Assembly: GCA_029861865.1 (NCBI GenBank)
Contig: JAOTYL010000006.1
Location: 1-64,000 of the forward strand
Source of the DNA: Myxococcales bacterium
GTDB taxonomy: Bacteria > Myxococcota_A > Polyangia > Polyangiales > Houyiibacteriaceae
Direction: 5' to 3'
DNA: 64,000 nucleotides
The translations under genes were made by a program, and so were the position numbers. Within the stretch, counting starts at the first letter, position 1, and each line of letters begins with the position of its first letter. Shown piece by piece: positions 18,589 to 26,591 of the stretch. Below the pieces are notes generated by a model, which did not search any database, was not told the DNA's origin, and saw only the letters and a list, made by a program, of their open reading frames with translations.

Positions 18589-20364
18589 TCAAGGTGGGAG
18601 ACAAAGCAGCTCACCAGGACCTCGAATGGGCTGATCCTCGCGGGCAAAAGACATATTCCCGTTCTCGTCGATCTCGACGAGCGGAATCGCGTCGACCCCA
18701 AGCCGCTCGTGGAACTCCTCGAGGGAAAGGCTCTCCTCGATCGCAATCGTTGTGATCGCTGCACCGGACTTCGTCAGACTGGCTAAGGTGTCGTGACTCG
18801 CTCCGAGAGCGAACGTGTTTGAGAGAAGCTCCGTCGGGTATTCTTCTGGCGAGCGTCCGGGTTCAGGGCTCGGCTCGAGCTGATAGACGTTGGATTCACC
18901 AAACATCTTTGCGAAGTGGCGAGCCGCGAGCGTGTTCAACTCGTCATTCGGCGTCAGCGCCAAGAAGCGACCCACTCCGTCGAGGTCGAGTCGTCTGAGC
19001 AGCGGGCGATGCAAGATGCTACCTCGTTCAGCCTCGATACCCATCGCACGGGCGCTCTCTACCTTGGCCCTGTCGGAATCCACCACGATCGTCCGGAACC
19101 CTTTTTGTGTCAGGGCCTGGCCAAGAAGGCGGGCGAACCGATCGGCGCCCAGTATCAAGATTCCCTGCACGCTGTCTTGACCGAGCCCAAGACGCCGGAC
19201 GAGCGGGGACGCGCCGAGCCCGTAGACGAGAACCGTGACCGCGATCACCAGAAACGTGACGGGCATGATCGCCGTCGCTTCTTCATACCCTGACTCTACC
19301 AACTCGAGCGCAAAAACCGAGGATACGGCAGCGGCCACGACGCCTCGAGGAGCAACGGCACTGACCAGGATGCGATCCTTGAGTGGCAAACCAGATCGGA
19401 TGGTCGAAAGCCAGACGGACAACGGCCGCGCGATGAGGATTGCGAATGCAACGAACAAAAGTGCTCCCGAAGATAAGCCCGTGAAGTCACTCAGCTCCAT
19501 TCTCGCAGTGAGCAGGATGAAGAGCGCGGAAATGAGGAGAACTCGCGCGTGTTCTGTGAATTCCACGCTTTGTTCGATGCTCACGCGCTTCTGGGAAGCG
19601 AGCGCGACGCCCATGACCGTCACCGCCAGGAGGCCAGACTCGGCCTGAATTTGGTTGGCGACCGCGTACGCAGCAAGGGCAGCCGGCAGAACCACGGCAT
19701 TGTGAAGAAACTCGGGGAGGAGGTCTCGTTCTCGTAGCTTGACGAACAGAAACGCCGCCAATAGGCCCACTGCCACGCTGAGAACGGCTGCCTTGAAAAT
19801 GCCTAAAGACACTACAGAGAAGGCTCGGTCGACCTCTTCTGCCTTGATTCCTTGGAAAACGAGAACGGCAAGGATGGCTCCGATCGGGTCGTTGAGGATG
19901 CCTTCGAGCTTGAGAATCGACGCTACGCGGGCTTTTGGCCGTGCGTGACGAAGCAGTGGTCCGATGACGGTCGGTCCCGTGACGACGAGAATCGCACCGA
20001 GCAGAAGCGCGACCTCGATCTTGAGGTTCAACAAGTAGAACGCCGCGGCCGAAAGTGCTGACCAGGTCACGGGTATCCCAATGATGATGAGGCGCCGCAC
20101 GGGCTTGGCGACGCCTCTGATTTCATCCAGGCTCGCCGACAGGCCGCCTTCGAAGAGGACCACCGCAGCTGCCAGCGAGACAAACGGGAAAGTCAGATCA
20201 CCGAGTACCTCTTCCGGCCTAAAAAGGCCCGTGACGGGTCCGGCTAGGAAGCCGAGAGTCAGGAGAACGAGAATGGAGGGAATCCGCCAACGCCAAGCGA
20301 CCCATTGCGCGACTGCGCCGAGGGCGACGAGAGTGACGATCCCATTGACGATGCCGTGGTCCAC
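18589..20364 (-). CDS. Cation:proton antiporter (CPA1/NhaP type) with C-terminal nucleotide-binding regulatory domain
   Basis: The 591-residue product has about 12 hydrophobic helices to residue 400, with the ion-binding stretch LKLEGILNDPIGAILAVLVF (Asn-Asp pair). A soluble Rossmann/RCK-like domain follows (GILILGADRFARLLGQAL and VVDSDRAKVESARAMGIEAERGSI), then a last domain of about 90 residues ending in LCLPP. It should exchange Na+ or K+ for H+ across the inner membrane, gated by the cytosolic domain. The start is a GTG. It converges on prfA. Confidence 0.88.
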   Translation of the reverse strand: MDHGIVNGIVTLVALGAVAQWVAWRWRIPSILVLLTLGFLAGPVTGLFRPEEVLGDLTFPFVSLAAAVVLFEGGLSASLDEIRGVAKPVRRLIIIGIPVTWSALSAAAFYLLNLKIEVALLLGAILVVTGPTVIGPLLRHARPKARVASILKLEGILNDPIGAILAVLVFQGIKAEEVDRAFSVVSLGIFKAAVLSVAVGLLAAFLFVKLRERDLLPEFLHNAVVLPAALAAYAVANQIQAESGLLAVTVMGVALASQKRVSIEQSVEFTEHARVLLISALFILLTARMELSDFTGLSSGALLFVAFAILIARPLSVWLSTIRSGLPLKDRILVSAVAPRGVVAAAVSSVFALELVESGYEEATAIMPVTFLVIAVTVLVYGLGASPLVRRLGLGQDSVQGILILGADRFARLLGQALTQKGFRTIVVDSDRAKVESARAMGIEAERGSILHRPLLRRLDLDGVGRFLALTPNDELNTLAARHFAKMFGESNVYQLEPSPEPGRSPEEYPTELLSNTFALGASHDTLASLTKSGAAITTIAIEESLSLEEFHERLGVDAIPLVEIDENGNMSFAREDQPIRGPGELLCLPP

Positions 20365-20406
20365 GTGAGCTCAGCCAAAGCGGTTTCGCGAAACTGGTTC
20401 CAAAGG

Positions 20407-20412
20407 TATAAT
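20407..20412 (+). promoter_or_regulatory. Consensus TATAAT -10 element immediately before a GTG start
   Basis: TATAAT lies 6 bases upstream of the GTG at 20419, so transcription would start at or next to the start codon. The segment at -35 (around 20384-20389) is poor. This would make a leaderless mRNA, which is an inference from spacing alone. Confidence 0.4.
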
Positions 20413-20418
20413 CACCCT

Positions 20419-20679
20419 GTGTCTACGCTTGTCCCGGAAGAAATAGACCTGAATGAGTTGCGGCGCCAGCTTCAACAGCATTTCGGCGAAGTGCCGCCCG
20501 CAGGCTATGTCCGTGGAAAGACCGAGCTGCGAGCAGCGCTCGTCCAAATCCTTCAGTGTTCGGAACTCGAGAGCGAGCAACTGGTCGACACTCTCGAGGC
20601 GCGTCGAATGATCCAGTACGATGGTGACAAGCGCGAAGCGGTGGATGACTTGGAGAGTTTTTGGCGGCTCGCACCGTGA
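20419..20679 (+). CDS. Hypothetical small acidic protein
   Basis: The 86-residue product (MSTLVPEEIDLNELRRQLQQ near the start) is acidic, leucine-rich and predicted helical, with no Cys, no signal peptide and no recognised motif. The GTG at 20419 is chosen because the TATAAT sits just upstream. The frame is open further upstream to 20305, inside the antiporter region. It is divergent from the antiporter gene, and its stop is followed 27 bases later by a hexanucleotide repeat array. No function can be assigned. Confidence 0.6.
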   Translation: MSTLVPEEIDLNELRRQLQQHFGEVPPAGYVRGKTELRAALVQILQCSELESEQLVDTLEARRMIQYDGDKREAVDDLESFWRLAP

Positions 20680-20705
20680 AGTGAAGGGGAGGGGAGGGCA
20701 CTCGC

Positions 20706-20800
20706 GCCGGCACTGACGCTGGCACTGACACTGGCACTGGCACTGGCGCTGGCGCTGGCGCCGGCGCTGGCGCTGACGCTGACACTCGCACTGACACCGC
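20706..20800 (+). repeat. Hexanucleotide array R1 (CTGRCR on plus strand)
   Basis: About 15 imperfect six-base units (CTGGCA, CTGACA, CTGGCG, CTGACG) run from 27 bases after the stop of the small plus-strand gene to the stop codon of the minus-strand gene at 20801. The same unit recurs at five other places in the window. Confidence 0.9.
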
Positions 20801-21676
20801 TCACGGTTGGAGGATGCCGTTGGGATCTAGCTCCATGGCAAGCCGGTCGAAAACGTTCTCGCTCGCCGGCAATGGCGTCTGAGAGACGCCGATCTCCCGG
20901 TGATTCGTGATCTCCGTCCCCCCGTTTTCCGCGACGACGCGCCTCATCACCTTCGTAGCGGCTTGGTAGCGTGGGCCCTCGACTTGGAGGACGAGCTGAA
21001 GCTCGTTTCCACGGGTGGCTGTCCGAAGCGGGCGCACCCCGTGTCCGCGTATCCACGTGAGCGCCCGGCTGGCAGCTCGGGAGTCGGGGAATGAGAATGC
21101 AAACAGCGATTCGGCGAGCTTGGCTTGGGCAACGAGATGCGCTCCTACGATGATGCCGAGGCGCCCGCGTGCACCGATGACCGCGTGGATCAAGTCCGGC
21201 CCTACCGCCCGGCGAGGCGCCGGTCGAATCGACAGCTCAGCTCCCGAGGGGAGTACCATCTCGAGGCCAGCGACGCTTTGCACGACAGGATCGTTCGCCT
21301 TATCGGCTCGGCCAAGGCCGCCACGCGCGAGCCAGGCTCCAACCTGTTCACCGTGAAGCTCTGTGGGCACGCCCAACGTCCAACCGTTACCGTTCGCCTT
21401 CTCCTCGACCGTGCCGAGCGTGATGCCCGCTTGGACATGGATGATCCTCGACACGTCGTCGACGGAGATGATCGCATCGAGTCGATTCATGATGAGCGCC
21501 GGCCGGTCGGGATGCTCCTCCCCGCCGGGGACTTGCAGGGAGGTGCCGATCTCGTTGGCCAGCTGCAACAAGTGGATGACGGCGCGCGTCGAAGCCGGGC
21601 TGATCGTCGGCTGCATACCGCTCTTGTCGAGGGTGCCCGGAAGGCTGAGCTGCACCTCTTCGAGAAAATTAAACAC
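20801..21676 (-). CDS. FAD-binding (PCMH-type) oxidase-like protein, GlcE-like
   Basis: The 291-residue product resembles the FAD-binding half of the FAD-linked oxidase family. It has PASTRAVIHLLQLANEIGTSLQVPGG, then IISVDDVSRIIHVQAGITLGTVEE and RGRLGIIVGAHL, and a short C-terminal part ending ELDPNGILQP. It lacks the long substrate-binding domain of full-size members, as in GlcE subunits. The start overlaps the upstream FAD-oxidase gene by eight bases, so the two are probably a heteromer or share a pathway. The substrate is unknown. Confidence 0.75.
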   Translation of the reverse strand: MFNFLEEVQLSLPGTLDKSGMQPTISPASTRAVIHLLQLANEIGTSLQVPGGEEHPDRPALIMNRLDAIISVDDVSRIIHVQAGITLGTVEEKANGNGWTLGVPTELHGEQVGAWLARGGLGRADKANDPVVQSVAGLEMVLPSGAELSIRPAPRRAVGPDLIHAVIGARGRLGIIVGAHLVAQAKLAESLFAFSFPDSRAASRALTWIRGHGVRPLRTATRGNELQLVLQVEGPRYQAATKVMRRVVAENGGTEITNHREIGVSQTPLPASENVFDRLAMELDPNGILQP

Positions 21677-23255
21677 CGTCCCCTCCTCGGATCGGGATCA
21701 ACGACCCTGGATTCAAAATACCCTGAGGGTCGAGTGAGCGCTTGATGCTTCTCACTACCTCGACGGCGACTCCTTGCTCCCGCCGCATCATCGGTGCCTT
21801 CGACCGTCCGACCCCGTGGTGGTGGCTCAGCGTTCCACCGACATCGACCGCCGCGCGGAGCGCTGAACGCCAAGTTTCGTCATAGCGTTCAAGCGCCGCT
21901 GAATCATCAGACGCCGCTCCGGCAAACGTGAAGTAGATCGACGCGCCTTCTGGATACGCGTGACTGAAATGCGCCATCACGAATACGTGCGGAGCAAGCG
22001 CCTTGCGAACGGCTTCGTACATCGGCCACATTCGAGACCAGGTCGCGGCCACTTCCATGGTGTCTATGAATGCGCCAGCGGCGAAGAAGGCCGACTGCCG
22101 GTAGCTAATCGAGTGCCGGTGCGCGAGCCAATGGCGCGCCGGATCCTCGCCCGTGTCGTGAGCGCGAAAGCCACTGCAGATGCGTTGGGCTTCGGCGTGC
22201 TCCGCGCGTCCGATCTCGGGGTCGTCTTCCCATACCAGTACGAGCTTCGCGCCTCCCATGGCGGGATCCGCGATATCGATCAGGCGGTTGATCGCGCTCG
22301 GGCGGCGGATCAGTCGAACCAGTGACCGCAATCCGACTCCTGGCCCCGTGCTCGTATCGGACGGGTCGCGTGTTTCCCCTTTGTCTTTGCTCTTGAAGCT
22401 GCGGGAGATCATCGAGTCAAACGGATCATATAGACGCGCGACCGCGGGGCGCAGGCCGGCTTGATAGATCTGCCGAATCGCTTCGAGCCCGTCTTCGGTG
22501 TGGCGAAACAACCACGACGAAAACCGGCGTTCGGTTGGCGCCGGATCGAGCTGCAGCTTTGCTTCCGTAACGACGCCGTAAATCCCCTCGCTTCCAATGA
22601 ACAAAGGCAACAGCGCCGCGTTGTCGCCATCCTGATCCGCGCGCCAAATCTTCCCCGTCCCGTCGACGAACGTCAGCCCGAGGACCCGATCTTCGATCTT
22701 TCCGTAACGTCCTGAGGTCTGCCCAGCGGCACGACAAGCGATCCAGCCACCCAACGTCGAGCAATAGATCGACGAGGGAAAGTGTCCGAACGTGTAACCT
22801 TTTGCGTTGAGTTGGTTTTCGAGAATTTGACCGATGATGCCGGCGCCCGCGGAGCAGGTCAGAGTGTCCGGATCGACGTGATCGATGCCGTCCATTCGTT
22901 TGACGTCGATCAGAATCGTGCGGTCGTCGGGCGAGATTCCACCGCACACCCCGCTCCCGGCGCCGTAGGGCACAGCCGGGATTCCACGCTCGGCCGCGAA
23001 TCGCAGAACCTCAGCTACCTCTTGCACATCTGCAGGCCACACGATGACCGCGGGTGGAGCGATCGCCGCCTCCCCTGCCCGAGTCCTGATTTGCTGCCGC
23101 GGCCACAGGTCTCGCGCGTATGCGGCTCGGTCTGCGGGGTCCGTAGAAGCGCGACCTCCGCTGACCAGCTCACCGAGATCCTTGCGGAGCGATTGGGCCT
23201 CGGCGGATGGAACAAGCACGTCGGCTGTGGTACCGCGCACTGGGACAATGGGCAA
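21669..23255 (-). CDS. FAD-linked oxidase, alkyldihydroxyacetonephosphate synthase-like
   Basis: The 528-residue product has the PCMH FAD domain (VPYGAGSGVCGGI), then HFPSSIYCSTLGGWIACRAA and GRYGKIEDRVLGL, and a C-terminal SHHHGVGRSKAPMM before SLDPQGILNPG. The SSIY...GGW and HHHGVG motifs are characteristic of alkyl-DHAP synthases (ether lipid synthesis) rather than lactate or glycolate oxidases. The annotated TTG start at 23255 overlaps the ribA start on the other strand; GTGs at 23240 or 23219 are plausible alternatives. It is translationally linked to the GlcE-like gene downstream. Confidence 0.78.
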   Translation of the reverse strand: MPIVPVRGTTADVLVPSAEAQSLRKDLGELVSGGRASTDPADRAAYARDLWPRQQIRTRAGEAAIAPPAVIVWPADVQEVAEVLRFAAERGIPAVPYGAGSGVCGGISPDDRTILIDVKRMDGIDHVDPDTLTCSAGAGIIGQILENQLNAKGYTFGHFPSSIYCSTLGGWIACRAAGQTSGRYGKIEDRVLGLTFVDGTGKIWRADQDGDNAALLPLFIGSEGIYGVVTEAKLQLDPAPTERRFSSWLFRHTEDGLEAIRQIYQAGLRPAVARLYDPFDSMISRSFKSKDKGETRDPSDTSTGPGVGLRSLVRLIRRPSAINRLIDIADPAMGGAKLVLVWEDDPEIGRAEHAEAQRICSGFRAHDTGEDPARHWLAHRHSISYRQSAFFAAGAFIDTMEVAATWSRMWPMYEAVRKALAPHVFVMAHFSHAYPEGASIYFTFAGAASDDSAALERYDETWRSALRAAVDVGGTLSHHHGVGRSKAPMMRREQGVAVEVVRSIKRSLDPQGILNPGSLIPIRGGDGV

Positions 23256-23871
23256 CAGCAGTAATCATCCGCCGACCGTGGAACGATATTCAGAGGCCGA
23301 TCTTGCCACGCGTTTCGGGCCATTTCGGGTCGTCGTGTACAAGGAGCTCGACGGCGACAAGGAACACATTGCGGTGATCGTCGGCCAGTTGAAAGGCGCC
23401 GAAGACGTTCTAGTTCGCGTGCACAGCGAGTGCCTCACGGGCGAGGTACTACATTCATTGAAGTGCGACTGTCGAGGCCAGCTCGACCTGGCTCTCGAGC
23501 GCATTCAGCAGGTCGAAAGGGGGGCGGTACTATACCTTCGGCAAGAGGGTCGTGGGATCGGCCTCGGAAATAAGATTCGTGCGTACGCCATGCAAGACGA
23601 GGGGCTCGATACGGTCGATGCAAACCTGGCCCTAGGATTCGAAGACGACCAGCGTGGTTATCTGGTGGCTGCCGACATGCTCCGCGATCTCGGCGTGAAG
23701 TCGGTCGCGCTCATGACGAACAACCCTCGAAAGGTCGCGGGTTTGGAGGGGGACGGTATCCGGGTTTCGCGCCGTGAGCCGCACGAAGTCGAAGCTCACG
23801 AGCACAATCGTGATTACCTGAAGACCAAGCAGGCTCGGCTCGGTCACTTAGGCCAAAACGGCGACGACTGA
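23248..23871 (+). CDS. ribA: GTP cyclohydrolase II
   Basis: The 207-residue product has the RibA zinc site, with cysteines 62, 73 and 75 (HSECLTGEVLHSLKCDCRGQ). It also has the catalytic YLRQEGRGIGLGNKIRAYAMQDEGLDTVDANLALG, and MTNNPRKVAGLEGDGI for GTP binding. It opens GTP to the first riboflavin intermediate. It is a stand-alone domain, not the RibBA fusion. The ATG at 23248 is preferred; the frame is open upstream into the divergent oxidase gene. Confidence 0.95.
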   Translation: MGNSSNHPPTVERYSEADLATRFGPFRVVVYKELDGDKEHIAVIVGQLKGAEDVLVRVHSECLTGEVLHSLKCDCRGQLDLALERIQQVERGAVLYLRQEGRGIGLGNKIRAYAMQDEGLDTVDANLALGFEDDQRGYLVAADMLRDLGVKSVALMTNNPRKVAGLEGDGIRVSRREPHEVEAHEHNRDYLKTKQARLGHLGQNGDD

Positions 23872-23901
23872 AGGGGGAGTCTGCGTACCCTCGTCTTTGT
23901 G

Positions 23902-24564
23902 TCAAGAAGGAGCATGCGCTTCAGACAGTTGGGCCAGGAGCGAGGCCACCGCCGATGTCACGAGCCCGACTCGCTCGTTGACGTCGATCGCCTGCAAGAT
24001 CCGCTGTCGATCTTCGGGGCTCACCACGAGCTGGTCTGCCACGACGTCCGCCGCACGCCCGGCCGGAAGCTCCGCGGATACCTGTAACGAAAAATCGGGC
24101 TGCCGTTCGCGAACACGCGACGCAACGCTCATGGAGACGGCCATCATGGCCATCACGTCCGCCGAGGAGGCCGTACCGATGTCTGCGATAGGCACCGCTC
24201 GCGCCAGCCTGTAAGGCAGATCGTCGCTCGGAAGCTCCTCGAGGCGGACGCGATGAAGCCCGTGCAAGATGATGTCGTAGGTTCCGTCTTCTCGAAGCTG
24301 GTGGCCCACGATCCGTCCTGCCCCCGCGATCTCGTGAATCGGCGGCTTTCCTTCGTAGTCTTCCTCCCAGCCTGAGGCGAGCAGTGTGACGGCCATCGCC
24401 TTCGGACCGCTGTCGATGCAGTCTGCTGCCAGGCGCCGGTAGCGAGGCTCGAACAGGTGAAGGGGCAGTGCGGTGCCTGGAAAGAACACGACCCGCGGAA
24501 GCGGAAACAACGGCAAGCGTGAAAGCTCTTCCGCGGTAAGGGGACTGCTCGGGAGCCAATCCAT
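23902..24564 (-). CDS. LON peptidase substrate-binding (N) domain protein
   Basis: The 220-residue product is almost entirely a Lon N-domain: LSRLPLFPLPRVVFFPGTALPLHLFEPRYRRL, then GWEEDYEGKPPIHEIAGAGRIVGHQ and ILHGLHRVRLEEL. There is no ATPase or protease part. Stand-alone Lon-N proteins are widespread, but their function is poorly known. It lies directly downstream of a MerR regulator gene (9 bases), so the two may be co-transcribed. Confidence 0.88.
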   Translation of the reverse strand: MDWLPSSPLTAEELSRLPLFPLPRVVFFPGTALPLHLFEPRYRRLAADCIDSGPKAMAVTLLASGWEEDYEGKPPIHEIAGAGRIVGHQLREDGTYDIILHGLHRVRLEELPSDDLPYRLARAVPIADIGTASSADVMAMMAVSMSVASRVRERQPDFSLQVSAELPAGRAADVVADQLVVSPEDRQRILQAIDVNERVGLVTSAVASLLAQLSEAHAPS

Positions 24565-24573
24565 TTGGCGATT

Positions 24574-25083
24574 CTACCCGCAGTCGTGCCAAAGTACACG
24601 CAGCGCGCGAGGCAGCTCTGGGTTGCTCAGTACGTCGCACTTCTCGCACGACAGAGGGAAGTTTCCCTTTTCGCAGGACTGGCACTCGGTCAGCACCGAG
24701 ACCATCGCCGTCAACTCTTCGCGGAGCTTCCTGAGCTTGGCGATCTTGTGCTGCATCGTCTCGATCTGCTCGTTCAAGACGTTCGACATTCGATCGCTTG
24801 CTTCCTCGGGGCACGCGCAGCCCGACTTGAGGCAGAAGAGGTCTTTGATGCCCTGAAGCGAGAGCCCTGCCTCGCGAAGATCCAGGGCCAACTGGAGCTT
24901 CATGAGCTCACGGCCTGAAAAGAGGCGATGACCGCACTCGCTTCGTCGCTCGGGCTGGATCAACCCTTCTTGCTGATAGAACCGCACGGTCCGAAGCGTG
25001 CTCCTGCTCAGGCGGGCCATGTCGCCCGTGGTGAGCAGCTCGCCGCACCCGGCTTCGACGGTTGATGTAGATGAATCGGTCAC
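24574..25083 (-). CDS. MerR family regulator with cysteine clusters
   Basis: The 169-residue product has the MerR winged-helix HTH (TTGDMARLSRSTLRTVRFYQQEGLIQP, ERRSECGHRLFSG), then the dimer helix and a cysteine-rich part (CLKSGCACPEE; CQSCEKG; SCEKCDVL). The cysteines suggest metal or redox sensing, as in CueR/ZntR/SoxR, but the exact pattern is not one I recognise. I start at the GTG at 25083; the longer frame is not credible. A MerR-like promoter lies just upstream. Confidence 0.85.
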   Translation of the reverse strand: MTDSSTSTVEAGCGELLTTGDMARLSRSTLRTVRFYQQEGLIQPERRSECGHRLFSGRELMKLQLALDLREAGLSLQGIKDLFCLKSGCACPEEASDRMSNVLNEQIETMQHKIAKLRKLREELTAMVSVLTECQSCEKGNFPLSCEKCDVLSNPELPRALRVLWHDCG

Positions 25084-25093
25084 GGAGCAGATT

Positions 25094-25154
25094 CCGAAAA
25101 CATGTGTGTTTCCAGGAGCTTGTGCAAATATGGAGGCCGGGTGCCGGGTGTCAA
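25094..25154 (-). promoter_or_regulatory. Promoter and palindromic operator of the MerR gene
   Basis: On the minus strand, TTGACA (25149-25154) is separated by 18 bases from TATTTG (25125-25130). A near-palindrome, GGAAACACACATGTTTTCGG (25094-25113), lies between that -10 element and the GTG at 25083. MerR proteins act on promoters with long spacers. Here the palindrome is downstream of the -10, so its role as their site is uncertain. Confidence 0.45.
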
Positions 25155-25693
25155 GGGTCTGGGGCCATCCCCTCGGGATTATTGAGCAAAGCCAGATACG
25201 CCTGCTCGATGCCTTCGAAGCGCACACCGAACTTGTAGAAGTCGTCCTCGCGCACGTCGCCGAAGACCGAGAGCGCACGGTCGACCTTCGCGCGATCGAC
25301 CGGCGCCACCTGTAGATGCGAACCCCAGCCCCCAGCCTCACGACGGGTTAGCACCTCGAGGGCGACTCCAATCGGGTTGAGCTCGAGAGAGCACCGCTCG
25401 AACTGGAGCCGCCAGTCCTCAGGCGTGTCCGAGGCGCAATCCCACTTGCCGTCCCGGAGGTGCCGTCGCAAGACCTCTCCGAAGTAGGCGCCGCACATCG
25501 GTGCGAGCAAGGAGACCACTTCGTCGCGCGGCGAGTCCACCAGCTCCGCATAGTGATCGAGGATCGAGAGGGTGTCCTGGGTCAGATCGAGCTCGAGGCC
25601 AGTCGCGTTCTTCACCGAGGTCACGCATGCCACGGTAAGGTCTTGGATGGCGGTGTCGGTCTCCATCTCACCGCCAGGATCGCGCGATTCCAT
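25151..25693 (-). CDS. Conserved hypothetical protein
   Basis: The 180-residue product has no signal peptide, membrane segment or motif I can name. It is acidic and predicted mixed alpha/beta (SILDHYAELVDSPRDEVVSL; GAYFGEVLRRHLRDGKWDC). The beginning MESRDPGGE may be extra, since an ATG at 25666 (METDTAIQ) is an equally good start. It may be co-transcribed with the MerR gene 67 bases downstream, although a promoter-like sequence lies between. Confidence 0.7.
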   Translation of the reverse strand: MESRDPGGEMETDTAIQDLTVACVTSVKNATGLELDLTQDTLSILDHYAELVDSPRDEVVSLLAPMCGAYFGEVLRRHLRDGKWDCASDTPEDWRLQFERCSLELNPIGVALEVLTRREAGGWGSHLQVAPVDRAKVDRALSVFGDVREDDFYKFGVRFEGIEQAYLALLNNPEGMAPDP

Positions 25694-25853
25694 ATGGATA
25701 GAAATGGTGTCTGACTCGTCCGCACATCGGCAAGCTGAGGAGATATTCGCCGGAACTGACTAGCTTTTCGGCTGTTTATCGACCGGACGGTACTTCGACC
25801 GGGCGTTTGGTTTCGTGTAACATACAGACTCCGGGCGAATTGACCAGCCAATC

Positions 25854-26591
25854 ATGCGGATCGGCATATTCAGCGATGTACATGCGAATCTCGAGGCGAT
25901 GTCAGCCGTCATGGAGGCCTACGCGCGCGAGGAGATCGACGTCTATTATTGCCTAGGCGACGTGGTGGGTTACGGAGGCAGCCCCAACGAGTGCTCGGAT
26001 TTGGTGAGGGATATCGCCGAAGTCACGATCCTCGGGAATCACGACGCGGCGGTCGCCGGCCGGATGGACTATTCGTACTACTACGAGGCTGCGCGCGAGG
26101 CGCTCGATTGGCACGCTTCGGAGCTCACCGGCGAGAACATGCAGTGGCTCAAGGAGCTGCCGTACAAGCATCGTCTCGAAGCCATCGGGGTCGACTTGTG
26201 TCACGGATCCCCTGTTCGCCTCGAGGAGTTCGAGTATATTTTCGCTCCAGACCAAGCAGCCGAGTGCCTCCCGATTTGGAACGATCTCGGGCACATTACG
26301 CTCATCGGTCACTCGCACTTGTGCAAGGTGTTCGCCCTTCGTCCCGGGGAGGTGGAGGAGCTCCCGCCCGAGGACTTCGCCCTGCAAGAGGGCACGAAGT
26401 ACATCGTCAGCGTCGGTTCGGTGGGTCAACCCCGCGATTACGACAATCGCGCAAGCTATACGATCTACGATAGCGACACCAAGACGTTCTTATTCAAGCG
26501 CATCGAGTACGACATCGAGGGCGCAGCTTCGAAGATCTTCGAAGCGCGCCTCGAGCGAAACTTCGGTCAGCGACTTTTCATCGGCGTCTAG
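25854..26591 (+). CDS. Metallophosphoesterase (YfcE-like superfamily)
   Basis: The 245-residue product has the full two-metal phosphoesterase motif set: SDVH (residues 7-10), GDVVGYGG, GNHD, then CHGSP and GHSHL. It hydrolyses phosphoester bonds, and the substrate cannot be told from sequence. There is no signal peptide, so it is cytosolic. The 3' end overlaps the convergent LuxC gene by 14 bases. Confidence 0.92.
   Translation: MRIGIFSDVHANLEAMSAVMEAYAREEIDVYYCLGDVVGYGGSPNECSDLVRDIAEVTILGNHDAAVAGRMDYSYYYEAAREALDWHASELTGENMQWLKELPYKHRLEAIGVDLCHGSPVRLEEFEYIFAPDQAAECLPIWNDLGHITLIGHSHLCKVFALRPGEVEELPPEDFALQEGTKYIVSVGSVGQPRDYDNRASYTIYDSDTKTFLFKRIEYDIEGAASKIFEARLERNFGQRLFIGV

Noticed and set aside
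20423-20797. A minus-strand frame over the first repeat (Ala/Pro/Val-rich)
   Set aside because: It is repeat translation plus the antisense of the small plus-strand gene, with no independent support.
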